Shown here: positions 1-10,800 of the stretch, one piece after another
How positions within the stretch are numbered: the first letter of the stretch is position 1
Layout of the letters: each line of letters starts with the position of its first letter
NCBI RefSeq assembly: GCF_901709675.1
Contig: NC_051102.1
Coordinates: 2,773,912 to 2,837,911, forward strand
Source: Syngnathus acus
Taxonomy: Eukaryota; Chordata; Actinopteri; Syngnathiformes; Syngnathidae
Length of the DNA stretch: 64,000 nucleotides
Direction: 5' to 3'
Position numbers and translations under genes: made by a program
Notes under the pieces: generated by a model
What the model was told of the DNA's origin: nothing
Databases searched by the model: none
What the model saw: the letters and a program-made list of their open reading frames with translations, nothing else

Positions 1-307
1 TAAACCCGACGTGGAGAAACTTTTTGCAGATGCACCCCCTCTTGAAATTTCAGCATTGCATGTTTTGCAAATCGCTATCCGTGGGTCTTTCTCTGAGTTA
101 GTGAAATCAGTCCACACCGCAGACATGCTGGCTCTTATCCCGTTTTCCCGCGTGCTGGTTGCGCTGTTTGCGCTGTTTGCTCACGTCATCACAAGTTTCG
201 GCCGTGTTGTTTCGGTGATTTAGGTCTTTCGGCCAAAAACCGAAAATGCACTTTTGGGTCATTTTCGGCCGAAAATTTTCGGTGGCCGAATTTTCGGTGC
301 ATCCCTA
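1..307. mobile_element. Terminal fragment of a hAT-like DNA transposon
   Basis: The last ~90 bases repeat the words CGAAAA and TTTTCGG in both orientations and end in GGTGCATCCCTAG. This resembles the terminus of non-autonomous hAT-like elements common in fish (start-type CAGGGATGCACCGAAA read on the other strand). The other end lies before the window, so target duplication and length cannot be tested. A 70-codon open frame at 11-223 is not recognisable as transposase and is probably chance. Family assignment is from memory of the terminal motif. Confidence 0.6.
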
Positions 308-350
308 GTGTTAACCCTTTCACGCGTTGCTCAAACTGAAAGGAAAAAAA

Positions 351-425
351 GAACGAATCACTTTAGGAAGTGATTCGTTCACTCTCGTTCACTGAAAAGC
401 TTCGTTCTTTTTGAACGAATCGTTC
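351..425. repeat. Palindromic repeat built on GAACGAATC words
   Basis: Two hairpins sit side by side. Perfect 13-bp arms at 351-363 and 368-380 (GAACGAATCACTT and its complement) enclose a 4-base loop. Perfect 7-bp arms at 401-407 and 413-419 (TTCGTTC / GAACGAA) enclose five T. The words CGTTCACT and GAACGAAT recur between and after them. It looks like the core of a small foldback element inserted between the hAT-like end and the truncated MITE. I cannot name a family. Confidence 0.6.
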
Positions 426-442
426 ACTCACGAGCCAACACG

Positions 443-540
443 ACTGCCCAGTACTTCTCGTTGGTGACCGTACTTCGCGGATTTCACTTATAGCGGGTGG
501 TTTTTGGAACCAATTATCCGCGATAAACGAGGGATTACTG
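443..540 (+). mobile_element. Tigger/pogo-like MITE, truncated copy (right end only)
   Basis: The sequence from CTGCCCAGTACTTCT to CGAGGGATTACTG matches the right ~100 bp of the four full copies at 24.5, 36.3, 37.4 and 52.8 kb, and it ends next to TA. The left two thirds is missing; the breakpoint abuts the palindromic repeat, so that repeat's insertion or a deletion probably removed it. Confidence 0.85.
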
Positions 541-3177
541 TATTAAATCTACAGGTCAAGAATACAACCACTGCCTCAGTTTTGATGAGCACTTGGGTCT
601 TATCTTCGAGATTATATCCTCCATTTTCAGGGAAAATAAAGCCAAATAGCAACGCGTTAGCACCGAATGTTGTTGGTTGTTTTTCTTTTCTTTTTTTTCT
701 TCTTAATTTACTCTCGCATTTACTCGTGTCGTGAACTATTAGCCGCAGGCTCACTATCGCCCCATCTTTGAGGCAAAAGTACTGGCTGCCTCAAGGCCCG
801 TATTTTCCCGCTGACTGCAAGCACGCGCCGTTTGCACGTGCTCAGTACAGTGTGTGAGTGGTGCACACTCTCACACGCACGCCCTGAGAGGCACTACCTG
901 TCACTGCCTCAGCCTCCATGATTCTCGTCTCCCGTTGTTATTTGAACAAGAAATACAGCTATTTTGACTATGAAAATGATCCAAATGTATAGGAAACACA
1001 CCAAAATTGCATTAAAAGCATAGACCACAGGACAGATATTATATTATGTTTTATTATATTATTCATTTTTTAACAACTTATGGCTGAGGAAATCATGTTG
1101 AGCCCTTTACCGCCCCTGGTGGCAAGGTGAGGCACAGCCTCACCTGCCTCCTATGGGTGCACGTGCCTGGAGTTGAACAGTATCTATTTTAGTCACATCT
1201 GCCTTGACCTCATTGTATGCCTTGCCTGACCCCTTATTCCCTTTGGACCCAAACACTGATAAAAGTGCACTCTCACGGTGCACAATAGTGTACATGCTGC
1301 ATGCACATTGACACACACTCCCACATGCAAGCATGCATGCGTGTTTGCCGCCCCACTCCTCTGTTTGGTCAAAGTTCAACGGGAATCATGAGATACCACC
1401 TCTCTCTGGAGAATATCATGAGACCTCTATTAGTGGACTTTAACATGGACTGCAGAGCACATGTACACGCGAGGATTTTCATGTGAAGTATTTAGAACGG
1501 CTATTTAATGTACACCCCAATTAGTGCAGTTTTTGTGATACAGCAGCTATATTAAACATAATCCAACCAAACGCATATTGCTTGAGAAAAAAAATCTACG
1601 TATTTTTAGCATTTAGCCTTTTTACGTACTGCTGACAAAAATACATCTTCCCTTCAGATAGTCTGGTGGTGTGGCCCCTTTAGAACGCCTCGTTGTCATG
1701 TGGAAAAGCCAATATATTCCAGCCACCGGAGACTCTAAGTTGATGTATTTTCGTTATTCAAAGACTTATGGAAAGATAAAAAAAGATGACAGATAAAGTC
1801 GTATTTATTTTTCCATGTCTTAAAAAACGTTGTTTGATTGATTTATTGATAGTTTCAACAAATTCAGCTGAGACGGCATTTAAGAGCAAACACAACAGAT
1901 TGATTTTTTACGATTTTGAAGTGTCATTTTATAAACCTGATGATTCTGTTATACGTTCATATCACAATTTTGTCAGGCACCTTATATTTGATATCTAATT
2001 TATTGGAAACATAAGAAAGAAGATCACGAGCCAGTTACGGCTTTGGACATTTGTAAAAAAAAAAAAGGCAGATGGTCTGATTGCATAAGTTATTCACAAC
2101 GTTGTGTTTTCAGTAATTGTGTAATTGACTTGCTGCAGTTTAGTCTTGTGATCGTTAAAAGAGTTCCCATGAGAAGCAAAGTAAGATAGTAAAAACCATT
2201 TGGATGCTCTGACATGGCTGCTGCCTATCTCTCTCTGCAGCTGCTTCTGCTCCACTTTTCAATGAACACCGAATCAAGGCATGTTTTAATGAAAATTAAA
2301 GCATACAACAATTAAAAACACACTGGTGCAGACCTTATATTTTCTTTCAATTTTATTAAATTGTAAACAAAAATTAAAACAGGAATAAATGAAAATAAAA
2401 ATTAAGGCAGCCTCATTATAATTAAATACAAGCGATCTGCTAATATATATATACAGTACAGTAAATGAAACAAGGCTTGAACATAATAATTAACATGATT
2501 ATATTACAACATTGTTATTATGTGTTATTAAAATATATGATAAAGAATTAAAGTTATTTCTAAATTTACCTTTGTTTTTAAATAACTGGAATGATAAGAA
2601 CAGACTATAATCATTTCATTCACTTTCTTACCTTACACTACAACAATAATGATTAGAATGAATGATAGTTGCAGTCAGCGTTGTAAAAGTGATTAATCAA
2701 TCAACCAAAGGAAGTGGTAGTGATTTGTATTTACAATACATTTGCATGTCAAGAATTCCTACAGTGAATCTGCGCTTATGCACATACAATGGCTCCTTTG
2801 TCATTCAATCAAGAGTTTTTGATCATGAGACTAACATTAACTTTGTAATTAAAGACATGACACGATAGAATGCGAATGCTGAAAACGTGCACATGACTCC
2901 AACTTGCGATACTCTGCTGTCAATTACAAAATTGTGAGGATCCATTCATGGGCATTATTGAATCAGCAACTAACCATTCTGAGCGTGAGTCTATCAGCTG
3001 ATGTGAAAGGTTAACGTAGCACGTGAATTTATGTTGCTATTAACGGTCAGCTCAGTTAAAACACATGTAACAAGTTATGTTATTATTAGCATATGTTAAT
3101 ATTATGTTTGTTTATTAGCACACCAGTGTCTAGATGTCAATATGCACTTTTTTAATAGTGATGCAACATCCGTCTGC
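541..3177. other. Intergenic, no gene seen
   Basis: AT-rich DNA with only short chance frames. The blocks at about 728-910 and 1080-1180, rich in GAGGC / GCCTC words, look like remnants of an old dispersed repeat, but I found no intact ends. Nothing here resembles an exon of a known gene. Confidence 0.5.
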
Positions 3178-3307
3178 TCGTCCATCCATCCATCCATCCG
3201 TCCATCCATCCATCCATCCATCCATCCATCCATCCATCCATCCATCCATCCATCCATCCATCCATCCATCCATCCATCCATCCATCCATCCATCCATCCA
3301 TCCATCC
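3178..3307. repeat. (TCCA)n microsatellite
   Basis: About 32 tandem TCCA units with one TCCG variant near 3197-3200. The long Met-Asp-Gly-Trp or His-Pro-Ser-Ile frames across it are products of the tetranucleotide and not genes. Confidence 0.97.
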
Positions 3308-3855
3308 TCCCTGTCGCCTGATGACAATGTTTAGGAAATGTGGAGCCTACTGCACTTTAAACATGGCTTTCCTTTCCTATGTTCAAAAGGAAGCAGCTTT
3401 TCATCTCTTCCATTGAGTTTATCTACAATGACCTAAGGAAAGGTCAACGTCAATTTTCTCTGTATAGCACATTTCACGTGGCAAGCATAAACTCAATGTG
3501 CTTCAGGATAAAAAGCTATATGGGAGTAAATGAAAATGCATAATAAAACAAACAATACAATAAGCTCGTACATTTTAGGAGACATTCCGAAGAATTATTT
3601 TGTGGACCCTCAAGCCACAGCTTGTGCGCCTCCTAAATCAGTGGTCGAGTTCACAATGCAGATCCATGCAATGAAAGTGTTGCCACTTCAAAGTGAATTG
3701 TTTTTCTTAAGAAATTGTGTCTAAATTATTTTATGTTATTTTGCCTCAATTATAAATGCATCTGTTCTTCAAAGATGTAAAAAAAAGATTACCCATTGGT
3801 TTAATAATTGAATTGTTGAGCATGTGAACAGTGCGTGATCAGGGCGTAGCAGGAG

Positions 3856-4311
3856 TGACGTCAGTGAGCAATAGACCAATCGCCGACCGTGTTTCCCAGC
3901 CTATCGAAGTACAGTTAATACTATGAGCTCTGCCCTCTTGCCGCAGCAACCGAGGCAAAGGACAGAATCCGGACGAAGGAGTGGATGCCCCATATAAACG
4001 TGTGCTGGAGCGGACACTTGCTCTCAAACGAAGACACTGCGTTGGCTTGCATCATCTTCTGTGCTGCAGTTCGGAAAACGAAACTAGCTGCTAGCGCCGA
4101 GAAAAGACACAACGAAGCAGAGAGGGCCCGATCGGCGTTCGAGTCGCCTCACCGCTGGGTCATCATCAACAACCATCGTCGTTGTGTCCAATCTACGTGT
4201 GCATCCTCACGACGGCAAACAAATATCAACGAGTTCGGGACGGCAATCGGCAGTTTTTTCCCTCCTCTGCCGCAGCCCGGAGGTTTGCTGCCCTGCAGAG
4301 TATGCTAAATA
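3856..4311 (+). promoter_or_regulatory. slc25a36: slc25a36 promoter and 5' UTR
   Basis: A GC-richer block lies directly before the start codon. It holds a perfect CRE-type site TGACGTCA (3856-3863), a CCAAT box (3876-3880) and a TATAAA (3993-3998). That spacing would place transcription start near 4020-4030 and give a 5' UTR of about 290 nt in the first coding exon. An upstream ATG at 4302 overlaps the main frame (see findings). No transcript data are available, so the start site is inferred. Confidence 0.6.
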
Positions 4312-4352
4312 ATGAGCCAAAGGGACACATTGGTTCATTTGTTCGCCGGGGG
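4312..4352 (+). CDS. slc25a36: slc25a36 coding exon 1
   Basis: Encodes residues 1-13 and two bases of codon 14. The start ATG has A at -3. The donor is GG|GTGAGT; the split glycine codon is completed by the first base of exon 2. Confidence 0.93.
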
Positions 4353-4734
4353 GTGAGTTCCATAACATTTCATCATATCCGTGATAGTCGTTTAAGTCAT
4401 GTCGTAACACAAGTATTAATTAGTTAATAAGACTACTTTGGATTATTTACAGGTATCACGCTACTGCTTTTGCAGTGATGCGCTTAGTTCACTCGTTATG
4501 ATTTAAAATTTACAGTAAGATAACAGTTTTGTTTCTTTAAATGGCCGCACTTCCGGCGTAAACAAAATAAAACGTATAAAGATTTTACTGTGAAAAATCT
4601 CTTGCAATTAGCTTGAATGGGAGTTAAGCTATTTTTTGTGAAATACTATCAGGACTATATCTAAATTCAGAGTTGTAGCTCTACGTTATAGGTCATATAG
4701 AGGTGAGTGAATTAGTCTATCTACCTGTGAGTAA

Positions 4735-4814
<80 letters not shown>

Positions 4815-7800
4815 GACATATTTTATTGTGATGTATGTTATTACCTTCAATTAGCCATTTTGCAGACAGACAGGTCTGACAACCATTTAAAACCTGTATC
4901 TCACTAAGTAGCAAAGATTTGTTATAAAAACTGTTGGCAAATGTCTGGCAATCGTCTTTGCGACCTTTTCTGACCTTGAATGAACGTGGCAAAAAAATTC
5001 AACATTCAGGCCTTGATCAGTGACAAACAGTCTTAAGAGTGGCTATTGTTTTCCTTGGCTCATGCAAATCCATTGGAATTTAAAGATAATTTTATGACAA
5101 AGCAGCTCGGGGGAGACTCCTCACATGGAAATGTAGCTTTGAGGTAAGAGCAAAATGGTTTTTTTTTTTGTACCCAGTGAGCTCACGCTCGCTGCACATG
5201 CAGCAGTTAACATTGCTCTGAAAACTAGGCTAAGGGTCACCGCTGCCTCTTCATGAATGTGGGTCGGCCCAGTGAAAGGTAAATATAGCTGGTGCTACTA
5301 TGAAGAGAGTGCACTTTTTCTGCCAACTGCATTGAAGTTAGCACTTGAAACAGTTTTTTTTATTCATGTGACCTCATTTAAATAACCCTACGAGTTTCCG
5401 ATTCGGTTCCTACTGTCATTTTTATGTGTGTAAGAAAACACATTTAAAGTTATTTGGTGAAAGCAGAGTGAATGAGTAAGAATTTCTCAGGTTAATATGA
5501 AGTTCGAATGTAAATAAGTCATTGAGATCTGTTTTATGTTTTTGATGCAGGATATTGTTTACTTCTTTACTTATGGGTTCAGTTAAGGTCAGAGTAACTC
5601 GATCACTCGTTTATGTTTCTCATTCTGTGTCTTGCATCGATGCACATAAATAACAGTCCAAATCATCATTTGAGCTAATTTTGTCCCATTCGAATTTGTT
5701 TTTATTCAGCTGTGGTGTCTTCACATTAAACTGCATTATAAAATCCAGCACAATCACACGTGGAAGTTTACTTTAGAAGTGTGCCTTGCTTATTACCTAC
5801 TAACATGCCTAAGCAATTAAAACTTGTGGATCTTTCATTTGTCAGTTGTAGTTGAGTACACAATATTTGTTTTTCGTCCCCATTGTCCTGCTTTATCTTT
5901 ACAAAGTTTTCTGTCTGGTTTCTTTACAGATGTGGGGGTACAGTGGGGGCTATTTTGACGTGTCCTCTGGAAGTGGTGAAGACCAGACTGCAGTCCTCCT
6001 CAGTTACACTTTATATCTCCGAAGTCCAGCTCAGCACCGTAAACGGAGCCAGCGTCGCCCGTGTCGCTCCACCGGGACCTCTTCACTGTCTCAAGTAAGG
6101 ATGATGATGGCAAATGTCACAAAATAAATGGGATGGCATAGAATGTGCCGAAAAGCATGGTTGCAACTTTGAAATTGACAATTACAATAAATGGACTAAG
6201 ACGAGGCAGATTTTGTTTCCTCCAAAGCATATTTATTAATATTATAAGCCACTATAATATTTTGCAGACTTTACTTCTACGTAGCAATTGAATTTAGGGG
6301 AAAAAAAAATCTCTAAACAAACAATGCTTGAATATAAATACAAATTAAGGTTATGACTCGTGAGTTCAATAGTCGTTTTTTTTAATCACTAATTAAACAT
6401 GAAAAATCACATAATTAAGACTTTTAAGTGGCTTATGTTACCCCATGGCGATTATGGAGAGTGCAAAAACTTTGACATTCATTAACTTATTGAGTAATCA
6501 TTAACTGTAATTATATTCTCTGGTCACCACTTTACACTGTGGTCATGTTTAACAAATTATGTAATAGGTAATGATGTGTATACAAGGTTTCATCACCCAG
6601 ATTAATTATTTCCTAACTGATGAATTTCTACTGTTGGTTTTTTTGTGGTCATAGATGTTTGCTTCTCAACACCACAATTTAACCCGCTATGTGAAACAAA
6701 GGCTTCCTTTACAAAACGCTTTTTCCTTTATTCAGTAGCAACAGGCAGACCATTTTAGGTTACCTGGAGAATCTAAATGACAACACTTGCCCAACGTCAG
6801 CTCACTTGTGACCCTAATTGAGAAGTGATAAAAAAAATGTTTGGAATTTCAGAAATTTGCAGTGCAAGGTAATTGCTTTGCAGTTGAGCTTTGTTTTATT
6901 AGAGCCACAAATCTGTCACTTGTGCAGCAGCCACAAGTCTCACAACCACTGTTGTAGAGCTTGCATAGCTGAGGACAGACGAGTGTAGTGATTGGTCGGA
7001 ACGGGGGTAGGGGAAAAAAAAAACTTGTGTTGAAGTAGGTCAACATGCAGCACCGTGAGAGGAAGCCTTGTTATTTTATGATTTTGGTTGTGTAACCGTG
7101 GGGAGCGACTTTATTCTCCAACTCTCTCATTGGGAAATGATTTTATATCAAAATGGGGGACTCGAAACACTCTTTCTAACCTGACTCGTGTACTGTAAAA
7201 ATGAAAATCACGTTGAAGGTGCAATGTAAAAATCGGCAAATTGGTTCTAATTCTTTTACTTCAGTCTTTGAACTCTGGTGACGGTACCGAATGACTCGAG
7301 GGAGTCATCATCCTTTATTCAACTCTAATGATCATCAGGGCAACGGCACCTGCTACTTTATTTATTTTGGGAGTCTCAGTATGTTGATCGTGGCTTTGTA
7401 AATATCCGCTTTTACACTATGTGAAAGGTCACGGGCAGTTTGCCCTCCGAGTGATAATTTAGTGGTCGATCTGTCATCAACTGCGGCGCTAAATGCAATA
7501 GCGCTTTAGCTCAATTGTTTATCAATACTAATTATGTATTTGATATTTAAACGTAAATGAACAAATGTTATTTGCTCTGGTTGAATGTTTGGGATTTATG
7601 GTATGCTCTCCACATACATGTAAGGAAACCATGGAGTGCGTATAAGGTCAATTCTTATCTCTCTGCAGGTTGATTTTCGAGAGAGAGGGACTGCGATCAC
7701 TCTTTAGAGGACTGGGACCTAACCTTGTGGGCGTGGCACCTTCAAGGTATGATCACTAGTTAGCTTAGCACAATTTAGCTCTGTTGTATAATAAGTTTGA

Positions 7801-10800
7801 CGTCATCTTGAAGCATTACCAAAATAAGTGAGAGTGAACTGACAAAAGGTGCAGATATTTTGGCTCAAGAGTGCATTTCTGAGTCACTGTTATTGCTCAA
7901 TGTTTTTGCGCAAGTCACTCGAATCCTTTGGCATATCCTTTTCCAAGCTTCTGGCTCCTAAACACGATGTTGGCAGCATATATGAGAGGCTGGCTAATCG
8001 GTTGGAATGCAGCAAAGTTCACTCTGTGATTAAAATGTCCTGCTTAGAAATTGTAAAAACAGAAAAATTTCTTCTCTCTCACCCTGGCTAGTCATGGTTG
8101 CATAACAGTCTTGACAGTAGCCTGTCAGAGTCTGTCGAAAAACAGCAACAGAAGGTGCTGGCCAGCTGCAGCATGGCCGTCATGTGACGGTGGTTTTATC
8201 ACACTGGGCAGTTCCTGTAATGAGGCAGTTGTTTTTGCATCTGACCCCTGACCCATTCAGTTACTGCTTCCTGTCTTAAGTTCCCATTCCCCTTGTTTGA
8301 TATATTTTAAATATAGAAAGAATGATGGCCCAAAACTACATTGGACACTGTCAATCTTTCGCTTAGAGGAAAAATGTCAGAAGGCATTACTTATAAGAAT
8401 TGTAAGTTTCTCCAAATAGCAGTTTTGCGGAAAAGTCATTGAAACTGTTGACAGGGGGATGATTGTGCAGATTTGTGTCAAGGCCAAAATAACACCAGAT
8501 AGTCAGCTACTCATCTAACAATGTCAAAAGAAAACTATCTCGTTAGTTATAGTTTTAATGTATTGCACGGATATTACTGTACTGTGCTGCACATTTATTT
8601 GTTGCACAACACACAGAGAAGCCGATTACGCCTACACGCAAATGCTACAGTACCCCACGAACTGAGTTTTGGTAGGGTTTGCTTCATCGCTCAAGGCAGT
8701 AGTCAGGTTGCAAATTATTTTGTCTACAGCAGAAAACAGCTCGCATTATACATTACTTATTAAGTAGGAGACATACACATTCAGGTCAGCGTTATCATGG
8801 AGGCCAGCATTTGTGCTCATGTTTCCAAAACAAGAACAATAAAAGAGAGGTCGCTGGGTTTGAGTCCACCCAGCAAAAATGTTGATTAAATCCACTGAGA
8901 TAATTTTTTTCCCCCCACGTGCAGCTTCTATCTAGAGTTAAAATGCTTCTAAAGCTGATTATGTATTTCAGATTATGCATTACAATATAAGTATACTGAT
9001 TAAAAAAAAAAAAAAAATCTAAACACGTAAATCTAAAACCTATGTGTGTCAGCAACCTGCCTCCATTAAACCTCACACTCTTATTTACTATAGGGCGATC
9101 TACTTTGCTGCCTATTCAACAGCCAAGGAGAAGCTGAATGGCGTGCTGGAGGCAGACTCCACCCAGGTGCACATGGTGTCTGCTGGGATGGCAGGTAACC
9201 AAGGGCCCCCCCCTCTTCCTTATGTCTGTCTGTCTGGATAGCTGGCTTCCTGTCAGTCAGCCTGAGAAGTATCTCTCGGTTAATAGACAGAGTATGATAG
9301 AATTACTCTCTCAATATTCACCAGATTAATTATTTCTCCTCACGCTAAATCATTCACCCCCCCCCCCTTTTCACCCCTCAATCATAAACATACATTCATC
9401 ACAAATGTACACCTTCATTAATATTTAAAGAATGCTAAAGTTAATATTTATTGTTTTTTACTTATATAAATATATAAGAGGTGTACCAGAAAGCACAATT
9501 TAAGACTCTCAGGATCATTCAAATGTCTGGTATTTTGAAATAAAAAAAAAAATATATATATATACATCGTTACTCTATTTTGTATCTAAAGACAAATCCG
9601 AAAAAGCATATAAAAAAAAATCAAGTATAGTGGAACCTTAAAGATCAAACTGTTGCTTTTATACAACAGTTCGTTAGCCAACGCGAGCAGGTTGGCCGAG
9701 TTTCTGATCCTCTTTGTACACCTCACGTGTCAATGTGTCATTTAATGACATGAGCACACATGGTGGGTTGCAGGGACATCTCCTGGCTTTTCTCCATACA
9801 TTCGACATGCAGTATTACTTCCAATCAAATGTTATTTCTGGAAATATGTCCGGCCACGCGACACTATGTTTTAACAACCCACAGTTAAGTTAGCTATGTC
9901 TATTTTGAAAAGGTTAAATGTAACTTTAGTGTACTAAAAAGTTAAAGACAACAAACTGTGCTTGCTAATTATACTTAATTGGGTTCAAAAAAAATTAAGC
10001 CACTGTAATATTATGCACAGTTTGTGGTTCTTCACCAACCACTACTGGGAGTTCTAGTGGTACTAGTATCATGATTCAAATTGCTTTCGATATTAACACT
10101 GAAATTATGTCACACTGGATTTTCTGATATCTTGCATGGCATTATCATGGTCAGTTTCAAAGGCCTATTTTCCTCCAAAAAGTTTCCAAATGTTTGACAT
10201 TTGAGGTTCCACTGTGCCAACACTAGTTATTGTTACTGGAATCTGTATATCTTTCTTTCACCCAGATGGTACAACAGTAAATCAGTATGTGATGGCTTTG
10301 CTGGCTTCAATACTGACTTAATTTAGTGCAACGCTGCATTGCGCTAGTACTAACAGCTACACTAATACGCAGTCTGTGTTTGGTGCTGCTAAACAAAAAC
10401 AAAACAAAAAAACACCACAAGGTCCTCGAAGTTTAGGTTGTGCTTTTTAGAAATTCTTTAAAAAAAAAATCACATCATTTCCTACTTTTTTGAACCATCA
10501 CCCCCATTTTTTATTTCATTACTACTATTATTATTGTTTATTTATTGTTCATTTATTTATTTTACTTTGAGGCCTCTTGAGAGGGCTCTAAATGGTTTTG
10601 ACATCCCAGTTGTTGCTTATACAATGTGGTCTGGGCCCCCTTCTTTGCTCTGTCTGTATAGAGGAGAGAGCACGGCCCCCAGTGGTCAACAGGGGCCCCT
10701 GGCACTCGGGCGGACACGTCAGGTAGCACCTCATTTCATTACACTGGTATGACGGTGATTTCAATTAGTATTGGTAAGCTCTGGCTTTTTAATGTAATGA

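Larger units (their letters stand above)
4302..7707 (+). other. Overlapping upstream ORF in slc25a36 mRNA (84 codons, spliced)
   Basis: An ATG ten bases before the carrier start (A at -3) opens a +2-shifted frame. It stays open through the rest of exon 1 (17 codons), all of exon 2 (55 codons) and 12 codons of exon 3, and stops at TAG 7705-7707. The predicted peptide is basic and resembles no family I know. It could act as a translation brake or be chance in GC-rich exons. Confidence 0.4.

Noticed and set aside
3102-3334. Open frames of Met-Asp-Gly-Trp and His-Pro-Ser-Ile repeats on both strands
   Set aside because: They are translations of the TCCA tetranucleotide array, with no start or splice context.
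8845-8885. tRNA-like B-box GGTTTGAGTCC
   Set aside because: No A-box at the right distance and no cloverleaf could be drawn.
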